Positions 55,637 through 64,000 of a DNA stretch of 64,000 bases are shown here, piece by piece. Every line of letters begins with the position of its first letter. The first letter of the stretch is position 1. Below the pieces are notes generated by a model. That model was not told where the DNA came from. It ran no database searches and saw only the letters and a program-made list of their open reading frames with translations. Both the position numbers and the translations under genes were made by a program. Origin of the DNA: Coprinellus micaceus (Eukaryota; Basidiomycota; Agaricomycetes; Agaricales; Psathyrellaceae); the NCBI GenBank assembly GCA_951394405.1, contig OX596339.1, forward strand, positions 620,001 to 684,000, in the 5' to 3' direction.

Positions 55637-56698
55637 CGTGTGGAGAGGCACATTGTGCAGCGTGGAAAGGGAAACAAGAGCCTCGGGATCTGGTCATAAG
55701 TTCTGGGGCATGCAGGCCCCTTACATTCATGAAACTACTCGAAAATCGCGTATCAGCGTTAAGTCTGGTGCCTATCAATTGCAGCCGGGCTACGTTGTGG
55801 AAAGCTTTCATGCTTGCCACTGATCAGTTAGCCGAGTGTTAGGAGCCTGTTTGTAGGAGCCTGTTTGTAATAGTGAAAGCCAAGAACACGAGTCCGGCCT
55901 ATTAGGCGCCGGCGGGCGCCTAATACGCCCACAAACCTGCAGCGTGGGCCGTCTCTCCATATTTTGGGTCTGTGAGGTCGCTAAGTTCCCCACCCTCTAA
56001 GTGCCTTGACCCTGCAGAGAACGTTAGGTCGCGTGGCCCCTTATGAGGGGTACATCTGTCGTCAAGACCCGTCGGGCGCGCTGGTCAGTGCTACAGCCAA
56101 CCATCCACACTGGCACGCACGCGGGGCTGGGCATTATCGGGCCATTTGCTCGTCATATGGCCTAGTTTCTATGCAAATGTAAGGTTGAGAGCCCGACCTT
56201 CAGAGCCCGCACCCAGATTCCCTCGGCACTGATCATGAGGACAGTGTCGATGGTTTCACATCAAGGTGACCAAAATAAAGCCCCAGAATCGGACTTCATA
56301 TTCCGGCTAACCGCATAAGAAACTCTACTTTCTTACTATGAAATCATGGTCTCGGGAAGAAATGCGACATACAAGCCTCGACAAACCGTGGCCTGAGTGC
56401 GAAACCTGAAGGGACTAATTGGTACCACCATGTACCGATTAGGGCGAGTACAGGCCCGGAAACCACCATTTTTGTGGCATAGGGGACAGTATACACTCAC
56501 AGATGAGGAGGGGATGGTTTCTGAGCAGCAAAATGGGCTCAAAAATGGCGGGGATTGGTCCCGCAGCAGAGCAACCCTATGCAAACTCAATACATTATTT
56601 ATACCTTATCCGATACCCCCCTCCAACGAAACAGGGATAGGGCTATAGATAGGGTATCGATAGTATGGCTGGAGCCTTGGTCAAAATATGTGCTGAAC
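55637..56698. other. intergenic between the two tRNA-Gln genes
   Basis: This stretch of about 1.06 kb holds no protein gene. A 15-bp tandem duplication (TAGGAGCCTGTTTG-like) is at about 55840-55868. A nested pair of GGCGCC words is at 55903-55922. A diverged copy of the hAT-like element's right end (GGCTGGAGCCTTG) is near 56662-56676. The 5' flanks of copy 1 of tRNA-Gln lie here. Confidence 0.5.
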
Positions 56699-56703
56699 AA
56701 AAA
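56699..56703 (-). terminator. RNA polymerase III terminator of tRNA-Gln copy 2
   Basis: A T5 run on the minus strand lies about 19 bp after the tRNA 3' end, following the same ACAGCGTCTC trailer as copy 1. Confidence 0.68.
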
Positions 56704-56722
56704 GGTAGCTTGGAGACGCTGT

Positions 56723-56828
56723 AGGCCCTGCCAGGACTCGAACCTGGGTTCCAAGAATTTGTAGCTTGTCGGGTTCGAAACCCAGGCAACCTCAGAATCT
56801 TGAGTGATAACCTCTACACTACAGAGCC
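56723..56828 (-). tRNA. tRNA-Gln(CTG) with 34-nt intron, copy 2
   Basis: This copy is identical to copy 1 in the mature tRNA and in the intron, except for two bases. The intron hairpin reads GGGTT-TCG-AACCC, so the closing A-U pair of copy 1 is a G-C pair here. Flanking DNA differs from copy 1 beyond about 10 bp of 3' trailer, so only the gene itself is shared. Length 106 bp. Confidence 0.93.
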
Positions 56829-57241
56829 GTTGGAAAAGGCTGACCCAAAACAAGTTTCAGCTATCGCGGGGCACCAACAGGCTGGCGGAGGATTGTGCTT
56901 GTCCCCTCGCATACAGTGGCACCGCTTATATTCGCATATGAGTCCAAGGCACCCCCATGCGCAAGTCCCTACAATGAACCCACCACTCGGAGCTCGAGTC
57001 AAATATTGGGTCGGCCGGGCTGGGGCGATTATGCAGGGGAAGATCTTCATATCGAGCGAAGTGTTAGCTCACGTCCTGCATGTTACCCTTCACTTTAACT
57101 GAATGCGAAGGCACCTAGATGTTCTCAAAGGGACATCCTCATACCTGCCTCATCCCGAAAGACCCAGGTTGCAACCTACAATCGCCCAGGGACAGTTTCG
57201 CAGTTTAACGCGGTGGACGCCCTATAGATTTGAGTCCTAAG
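56829..57241. other. intergenic, no gene recognised
   Basis: This 413-bp stretch lies between the tRNA-Gln 5' flank and the 3' end of the F-box/LRR gene. No other feature was seen. Confidence 0.5.
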
Positions 57242-59177
57242 CTAGTCCCAAACGAGCTGCATTCTTCCCTTCGACAACGCATCGAGCCCACGCTCACGGA
57301 GTATCTCCAACGAATCGGCGTGGCTTTGATGGTGCTTCATCTGAGACGCCGAAATCTCAAACTTGTAACGCACATTGCCGTCCGAATCTTCCTTCGAGCC
57401 CTCTGGCTTAATCCACACGATAGTGGGCTCTGCACCGGAGTTATACGTGAGCCCTATACTTATGATGTTTAAGCGCAGCCGCAGCCAGGTGGGGCGAAAC
57501 AAGGGGGTGTGCAGAGGAAAGGCGAGGATGGCGGAGAGGGTGGTGGTGTCCGCTTCCTGATCCCACTGCTGTCCCGCCGCTTGTGGAGACACCCGGGCTT
57601 GGGGCCTGCGCAGTGTTTGTATTGTTACGTTTTGAATGGACCGCAGTTGTGATGTTAGCATGCGAAGGAACGGATCCTAGGGAAAAGAGAGCGAGTACAT
57701 TCTTCTGTAAGTAGTGTGTATACGACCAGAGTATGTGTTACTCACCAACCATACGGAGTCCATATTCTCATCTACAAAGGTCACCAGTCCCAGTGTTGTC
57801 AGCTTGGGGAGCTGCTGCAACCAGTCAAGGTACTCTTCATCCGTGCCCCAAGCCTCCACACCGACAGGGTCTATTCTCCGCATGTCTGAGGATGCGAGCA
57901 TGATCGTCTCCAGGCTGCCTCGATGGTGGGCGAGTCCGACGAAGAGGACACGTTTGGAGCAAGCCTCGTTATTAGAGACAGCCTCGCTCGGGACGTCGCC
58001 TGGATTATATTTCGCCAGCTTCTCGATCTGCTTGGCGCAAAACGATTTCAAGCCTTCGTACCCTGTGAGGTACTCCACGAGAGCGTCACTGGCCACGTAC
58101 ACGGTGAGATGGAGGAGCTTGACTCCGTGCTGATGGAAAGCTGCCCACAGCGGTCGGTGATTTGGCTGGGCGTTCGAGATCGTCAGCGTTGTCAGGTTGG
58201 AGAGGTACCTCATAGTCAGGGGGCACGACGCGTTGAGAGTCAAGGAACGTCGAACTGTGAGCACCTCCACGGATGGTGTGAACTCAGACGGTAGCAGTCG
58301 GGAAACGGGACTATCCTGGAGAATGTCGGAGAATAGAAGCGAGTCGATGCACTCGACACACCGTCGCCTGATGTCCAAGGTTCTCAGATTGGGACACGCA
58401 GCAATGAGGGCGCGGGCTTGGGGTGCCACAGGCGCTGCACTGTGTCCCCAGCCATCAAGATGCCACTCAAAGACAAGTCTTTGGAGCTTGTTCGGGTTGG
58501 TGAGGGCGGGGGCGATGAGGCCGACATTCAAGTGACCCTGCTTCATATTCAAAAGCGAGAGGTCGTTCAGCTGCGAAAGTTGTCCGATCGCGGAGATAAT
58601 CTGTGGGGTGAGCCCGCGGGCCAAGTAATGTTCATCGGATGTAAGCTCGAACCTAAGTTCTCCTCAGTGCCGCGCTTAGAGTGGTCGTACTAGGTACCGG
58701 GCAAGGGCTTACTCGAGAGTTTCGACACATTTGAGTTTGTTCAAAGCGCCAACAACCAAAGCTAGCGTTTGTTTGCAGCTCAGTCAACTCAAGGCATCGG
58801 GGGTGGGGGTGTTAAGTTGTACGTACATTCGTACTCGTCCTCTTCTTTGGTAGCCTCGGTCTCGGGGCTGAGGGTTAGGCTTGTCGTGTATGTGCCAAAG
58901 GCGGAATCTCCAAGATCAAGCAAGGCCTTGGCCCTCGCATTGAACTTGCCGTACCCCAACCGCACGCACTTTAGCGCCCGGGGACTCGCAGCCTCGTTCA
59001 AAAGGCGGCAGACTAGGCGCAATCTGTGCAAAGAACCGAAGTCCTGTCGTGCAAAAGTATGTATCATGAGCTGATGAGGGGAAGCGCTTCGCGACGTACG
59101 ACGTGATTCTGCACAACCTCGTCCAACAGCTCATTGGGTAGGCTCATAAATGGAGATCCATCTGCGTTAGAAGACAT
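57242..59177 (-). CDS. F-box/LRR protein
   Basis: Five exons (59100-59177, 58827-59043, 58713-58761, 57746-58652, 57242-57676) encode 561 residues. The F-box is at the very N-terminus: FMSLPNELLDEVVQNHV, continuing across the first intron to LHRLRLVCRLLNEAASPRAL. The body has regular LRR-like strands (LNDLSLLNM, LQRLVFEW, LRTLDIRR, VEVLTVRR, LTTLTISNAQ, VKLLHLTVYV, LTTLGLVTF). An SCF ubiquitin ligase adaptor role is inferred; the target is unknown. Exon 3 is 49 bp and all junctions keep frame. The C-terminal exon (PTWLRLRLNIISIGL) continues the repeat pattern. Confidence 0.83.
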
Positions 59178-59304
59178 GGTAAATACTGTTGACCTCAACG
59201 TGGTGGTGGTCCTTAACGTGGTGGTCCTAAAGTGGCCCTCGCCTCATATCAGCGCCGTTCGGCGTTTGCCGCCAGCCCCTAAGTAGATTGTCTCAACCAA
59301 ACAC

Positions 59305-60179
59305 ATGGCGGGTATTGCTACTCCTACCATCATGGCCAACCTCATTCGCTCTGCCAAGTCCGGTGGCGACTGGACTCTCAGCCAGCTAGATTCCTATAAC
59401 ATCCATCTCGAGGGCCAGAAACCCCTCGAGTTCTTTGGAGTCCCTGTACTCCCAGACCCTGCGGTCGATCCGGAGCTTCTCCAGCATCTCGAAGCCGACA
59501 ACATGCAGCAGGACCGCAACGCCAAACTCATCCACTTACTTGACTTGGCTAGGCGCCGCGTTACCTCTGGCGAATCCGCCGTTATTGACTTCGCTGTCGA
59601 ACTCCTCAAGCGTACCCGTTATGTTCGTCGAGAGAGGATGGCACGTACGCGAAAAGATCTGGTTCTACCCATATGTGGAGAATGGAGACAGGCGGAGGCG
59701 GATGTCTGCATCGTAGACCACCAAAAAAAACGATATTCTCCTCCTTGTTCAGGAGGATGAGCTGGTCGAGGACAGGGAGCCTCTCGACGCTCGTGCTCAG
59801 CTGGTCGCCGGGGCCCTGGCAACGTTTACGGAGAATAATGCCAGTAGGGAGAGTTCTGAACTCCCTCCACTTGATTCGAGGGTTAGCATCCCTATCCCCT
59901 TGGCTGTCTCGGTGAGGCTCACTCGTATGTCAGGTCATGCCCGGAATAGTTATGGTTGACACCGCACCTACGTTCTTCAAGATTCCTGTCACCCAAGAAC
60001 TCGTAACTCACTGGCACGTCCGGCATGGAACGTACCCCCCGACCCCCACCGTTGTCACCTATTGCTTTCCGCCTGTATCGCGGCCAGCTCGCCGTAGCAG
60101 CGACGGGATGAAGCCTTTGGATAACAGACGCCAGATATTGAGCTGTTACGAAGCCTTCAAGGCTATCGTTGGTATCTGA
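59305..60179 (+). pseudogene. lineage-specific fungal protein, frameshifted at an A8 run
   Basis: The first frame reads MAGIATPTIMANLIRSAKSGG, then TLSQLDSYNIHLEGQKP, FFGVPVLPDPAVDPELL and LPICGEWRQAEADVCIVD. It then meets a run of eight A (59723-59730) where one A too many shifts the frame. The other frame continues naturally (NDILLLVQEDELVEDREP, then AQLVAGALATFTENNA). After an intron (59882-59933), the last exon reads MPGIVMVDTAPTFFKIPVTQEL and RPARRSSDGMKPLDNRRQILSCYEAFKAIVGI. Without the extra A, the two exons total 822 bp, a clean frame. The pattern 'ICGE..A..DVC - DILLLVQED - PG..M - FYKIPVT - MKPLDNRR..LSCYEAF' is a family seen widely in mushrooms with no known function. A sequencing error is possible. 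Confidence 0.7.
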
Positions 60180-62102
60180 GTGGTTCGTTCACTGCGGTCT
60201 GGTTACAATCGCCACGCTGGAAGTGTTGTGGCAACCAGTTAGGCCGATGAGATCGTATTTGTGGTCCAGTATATGTACACTGACGCGACAGTGAAGCTTG
60301 AGCCTGATGTCTCCGTTCGGAATAGAACTCTGATTCTCGAAGTCGTCGAGGCCGCCGATTGGGTGGAGGATCGCCGTGGTGGGGACCGTATGGAAGTGCC
60401 CCTCCGATTCTCGCCCGAATAATGGTGTTCTGCGGCAACGTATTACGAGATTCAGTAAATCAGTTTAGACGCAGGAACTGCTCAGCTCTGCGGCAAAGGA
60501 GGTGCGCTCCCCCACTCGGGAAATAGCTTCAATACGCGTCGGGAGGTCCAACGTCCTCCAGAAGCGCTCAGAAGCCTTGGAGACATGAAGGAGTCCGACG
60601 CCCAAATTTTGCCGCCAGTTTCCCCCATGGCTTGGATCGATCCAACGAGAATCGGTAACGCGCCGCGCCAGTGCTCCTTCAGCAAGTCAACCATCCCAAT
60701 GGGTGGAATTTAGCCTGGACCGTGCCATATCCTCGTCCGGCGTTTCTGAGACCTTCAGAGGTCAAGGCGACGCACAGAGGCCAGAGACGTATGCTGACCG
60801 CTCGAGGCGTCGAGGTCGCACGCCGCAAGGGAGCTTGCGATAGACGCGTAGGCCAGAAGGCCATGGGTAACATCGTCTTAGTTGTGGGCTCCATCGAGCT
60901 CTGAAATTGTGTGACGATATCTGAGGTTAGTGCATTGGAGAGGAGCTGGTGCGGGAGAGATTTGCATGGACACGCTCTGAGGCTACGGCCAACAGCCATA
61001 CTACTTGCGTATCTCAGGAGACCCGGGAGATCCGAGTTGCGTAGATGGGCGGGTTAATCTTATGTGGAAGTTTATACATTTAAGAGGGATGGGGGACAGT
61101 TTGAAGCAACAAGGTGGATATTGTTCGACAAATCGAGCGCTTAGTTGCGATTTGCTCACCTGTTCACGCTTAGATCACCTTGCGTATGCATTACCTTCTC
61201 GTACGCATCTTCTTCCTTAGCCCACACCCTATGACGCACGTGCAGCCGTCGCCCTGCCGCGCAACGGTAGAGGCAATGCCTCTTGTAAGCATTCTGGCAA
61301 CCATCGGGGATCTTGCCGATGTGTGTCGCCGTGCAGCTCCAAGACGCTTGAGATTCTGACGGTAAGCTTTACTATCATCCTTGTACTCCGAGTATAAGGA
61401 TGAGAGCAGATTCGAGTTCTGATGATCCGACTGGCGGGCCCCTCCGGCATGGTATAGCTTTCTCATCTCCAGGATTTGCAACCCACTCTCTCAAGGGGTG
61501 CCTCAAGTCTCCTTCCCATCGCACCGCCCGCAGCTTGCCAGTGTGTCCGCAGGGTGCTTGCCACAACATCTAATCTTATCTCAACCAGCGACCTCGCAAT
61601 CTCCGTGATGTGATGACATCAACTCCCGGTCTCCGGCAACCATCGAAAGGTCCCGAAGTCTTCGTTTCCCAAATCCGTCAAGTCGTTTGTCCGTTCAGTC
61701 CCAAACCAAACGCGCCTTTATCCTCGCCTTTTTCGCCTGGCGCGAAGGCCTTCTGCACATATATACCGCTAGGGATATGTTTTGAAACATATTCTTTCTG
61801 GCGATTCCCTTCTTTTCCCCACCGAACTCGCCCAACCAAGGCCCCAAACCGTCGACACGGTTGTGCGCGTCACAGCATCGACCCGGCGAGTTCCTCGTAC
61901 GCGTAGTATCGACCAGGCGCTCCTCGAAATTCCATATCTTACTACCTGCTGGGTCTGACTCAGTTAAAGGGTACGTATCTCTGAGTTCCAGCCGAAATTT
62001 TGAGGACACACGCTTACCCGCAGCCTCGTGTGCAGGTACCCACAACCACACAACAGGGTGGGTACAAGAATCTCGCTCAAAAAACCGGGAACCCTACCTA
62101 CG
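60180..62102. other. intergenic or decayed sequence
   Basis: This 1.9-kb stretch holds minus-strand frames at 60482-60694, 60679-60999 and 61191-61481, and a plus frame at about 60241-60420. Each has some protein-like character, but none joins to a neighbour or shows a clear family. It may be the remains of a gene. The last 300 bp are the promoter region of the F-box gene at 62103. Confidence 0.45.
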
Positions 62103-63803
62103 ATGTTCTTCGAAGCCCCACTCATCGCCTCCCTCTCCCTCTCGCGGACAACCGAAAACGACGACATGGCGTCGACCAAAAGACGCGTCGGTTCGGCGGT
62201 GGCAGGAGCAGGGAAGCGAAGGCGCGCCGCGTCGACCTCGCTCCCGCTCAAGTCCCTATGCTTGAACCAGGAGTCGTCACCGCTGAACGTAAACCTCGAG
62301 TCGATATTCAACTACCTCCCTGCGCCAGCAGGGCGGAGGAACAGGAATTCGTGGAACCCCACGTCGTTCAAGCAGTTCAAGGCGGCGTCCAAACCCACTT
62401 ACACTCACCCCCGGACGACCTCCATCGCCGCTTCTGCCCCCACCCTCGCCAAATCTACCCCTATCCCACCTCCCACCCATAAAACGACGATCTCTTCCCT
62501 GCCATCCGAACTCCTATGTCTCATCTTCGACTCCTATTCCACTCCCTCGCACACCTCTTCTCCCTTCGGAGATAGCGCGGAACCCGACCCATCCACACAC
62601 CCCTACGGCTTCTTCTCCGTCTCTCACGACAGGGTCTGGACACCCCTCCCACTCACGCATGTCTGCGCAAAGTGGCGCTCGACGGCTATCGCCCACAAAG
62701 GGTTGTGGGGAAGCATCGCTTTCGCGCTTCAGGGAGTAGAAGAAGAGTATCAGGAAGAAAGCTTCCATCGTTGGGCGAGCGGGAAGCTCGAGCTTCTGAA
62801 GCTATTCTTGGCTCGTGCGAGAGGTGTACCCCTGAAGCTCGCGTTGTCAGCGAGCGAGGACGCGCCCCAGCGGGTTGTCGCGCAAGTCGTGAAGTTGGTG
62901 TGTAGGCATGCGGGGCGGTGGCAGGATCTGAGGATGGATTTGGGGAGTGTGTCGGCGGTCCAGACGCTCCGAGACGAGCTCGCGTTGGCCGTCGCACACA
63001 GCCCCAAGCCGGAATCGACGTTTGGCGCGTTGCGGAGTCTGCAGTTGGAGTTGGCTGTCGAGGACGAAGAGGAGGAGTACGATGGGCAGGAGGAAGGAGG
63101 GGATGCGTACGGAGACGCAGAGGAACTCACGAATCATTCAAGCCTCACGGTGAGGGACATCTACGCCCTCGTCCTCCCCCGCGCACCCCGCCTTGATTCA
63201 CTAGTCCTTGACGACCTCTTCTTCACCTGTTCCGAGGGGGAGGAGAGAGACGTAGTGCCCTGGTCTCAACTCAAACGCCTGACGATCACATCCAACTCGA
63301 TCGGCGCGCGGAGGGTTCTGGGGATCTGTGCGAAGGCGGGACGGTTGGAGGAGTTGAAGGTGTGGAGGGTGGGTTTGTGTGAGGAGGATGTGGACGGATG
63401 GGGCCCCCTTTCGCCTTCGAGTACGAGGATCGAGCTCCCGAACTTGCGTTCGTTGGAGCTTACGACACTCACGGACCCCACTGAGCTGCTTGATAGGCTG
63501 AGCCTACCGGCGTTGAGGAGAGTGGATGTGGACGTTCAGGCGATAGGGAGAGGGCTGCTGGGGGATGATCGGGCGGACGTGGTTTCGATTTTGGGGCCTC
63601 TGAACCGACTTGTCGAGGGTGTTCAGTCCCCCTCTGCCCCCGTAGACGTCCGGTGCGGCATCAAAGCGAGCTGTGTTCTTCCAGAGGAGCCGAGGGTGGT
63701 AGACTCGAGGTGGATGGAGGGGAGGGGCTTGAGGGCTCTGGCGCGTGCGAGTGCGGAGGTGGAGGTGTATAAGTATGGGTCGAGTCGGGGTGTGCGTCTG
63801 TGA
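62103..63803 (+). CDS. F-box protein with LRR-like region
   Basis: A single exon of 566 residues starting MFFEAPLIASLSL. Residues about 20-45 include basic clusters (TKRRVGSAV, GKRRRAAS), a possible nuclear signal. A Ser/Pro/Thr-rich stretch precedes the F-box at about residue 130 (ISSLPSELLCLIFDSY) and its second helix LTHVCAKWRSTAIAHKGLW. The C-terminal half has LRR-like strands (LRSLQLELAV, LDSLVLDDLFF, LKRLTITSNS, LEELKVWRVG, LRSLELTTL, LRRVDVDVQ) with an acidic loop (VEDEEEEYDGQEE). It is a predicted SCF adaptor of unknown target. The ATG at 62103 is the first with coding-like sequence after it. Confidence 0.83.
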   Translation: MFFEAPLIASLSLSRTTENDDMASTKRRVGSAVAGAGKRRRAASTSLPLKSLCLNQESSPLNVNLESIFNYLPAPAGRRNRNSWNPTSFKQFKAASKPTYTHPRTTSIAASAPTLAKSTPIPPPTHKTTISSLPSELLCLIFDSYSTPSHTSSPFGDSAEPDPSTHPYGFFSVSHDRVWTPLPLTHVCAKWRSTAIAHKGLWGSIAFALQGVEEEYQEESFHRWASGKLELLKLFLARARGVPLKLALSASEDAPQRVVAQVVKLVCRHAGRWQDLRMDLGSVSAVQTLRDELALAVAHSPKPESTFGALRSLQLELAVEDEEEEYDGQEEGGDAYGDAEELTNHSSLTVRDIYALVLPRAPRLDSLVLDDLFFTCSEGEERDVVPWSQLKRLTITSNSIGARRVLGICAKAGRLEELKVWRVGLCEEDVDGWGPLSPSSTRIELPNLRSLELTTLTDPTELLDRLSLPALRRVDVDVQAIGRGLLGDDRADVVSILGPLNRLVEGVQSPSAPVDVRCGIKASCVLPEEPRVVDSRWMEGRGLRALARASAEVEVYKYGSSRGVRL

Positions 63804-64000
63804 GGTGTGGCAGCCTGACCACGTATAAGTATACGTCTACCTCGCCCTCGCCGCGTTGTGTCCCTTATTGTCTTCGCTGGCTTTGCGTTATTATTATTCG
63901 TTATGCTACTCTTCACCCTCGTCGTTGTTATGCTTTGTCGCTGTCATGCTTTGCCTCGCTGTTGTGCTTTTTGTTATGCGTGTTCTTATTTCGGGTTTGA
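63804..64000 (+). other. 3' flank at window end
   Basis: This is the T-rich sequence typical of a 3' UTR after the F-box gene. No further gene is visible before the window ends. Confidence 0.5.

Noticed and set aside
60482..60999. Minus-strand frames with a faint resemblance to BTB-type proteins
   Set aside because: The similarity is only a few residues in an alternative frame and cannot be assembled into a gene.

Overview
The window looks like a chromosome segment of a mushroom-forming basidiomycete (Agaricomycete). The evidence is the gene structure (many genes with numerous GT..AG introns of about 47-90 bp, some exons only 15-21 bp) and several protein types common in these fungi: F-box/LRR proteins, a DUF7704-type membrane protein, a GPI-anchored Cys-rich protein, an APSES factor with a long disordered tail, and a single-span family like the one at 52.5-54.2 kb. 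I rebuilt spliced models by hand. Where exon lengths are given they sum to a multiple of three, but no model was checked against RNA or databases.

Layout. 0-6 kb: the 3' end of an F-box/LRR-like gene, a PBN1/PIG-X gene (minus), an F-box gene, and an LRR-like gene. 7.5-10.7 kb: a 13-exon SPX-domain phosphate/anion permease. 13.2-15.2 kb (minus): an APSES transcription factor. 18.9-20.7 kb (minus): ornithine decarboxylase. 20.7-28.3 kb: a 7.6-kb gene-poor stretch with inverted repeats. 28.3-33.1 kb: a divergent pair, PTPA (minus) and a 19-exon KU70 (plus). 34.4-35.7 kb (minus): an F-box gene. 37.6-38.5 kb: a Trx-Grx monothiol glutaredoxin, followed by an intron-containing tRNA-Asn. 39.4-41.2 kb: two predicted secreted or surface proteins. 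42.4-43.9 kb: a class III (GABA-type) aminotransferase. 43.9-47.1 kb (minus): a conserved protein of unknown function and the DUF7704-type protein. 47.6-48.1 kb: a small acidic coiled-coil protein. 48.5-50.8 kb (minus): a cytochrome P450. 52.5-54.2 kb: a single-span membrane protein. 54.7-56.8 kb: a hAT-like MITE and two tRNA-Gln genes. 57.2-59.2 kb (minus): an F-box/LRR gene. 59.3-60.2 kb: a frameshifted lineage-specific gene. 62.1-63.8 kb: another F-box gene.

The genes do not form one pathway. Housekeeping functions (GPI anchoring, phosphate uptake, polyamines, PP2A activation, DNA end joining, iron-sulfur/redox handling, GABA metabolism) are mixed with expanding fungal families. The strongest non-gene observations are: a Tc1/mariner-like MITE inside a P450 intron, with TA duplications and a normal 67-nt intron left if it is removed; a 766-bp hAT-like MITE with perfect 22-bp ends and an 8-bp target duplication; two tRNA-Gln genes that differ only by a compensatory base-pair change in an intron hairpin; and 14 exact copies of a GGGCGCYTA 9-mer, about one of which is expected by chance.
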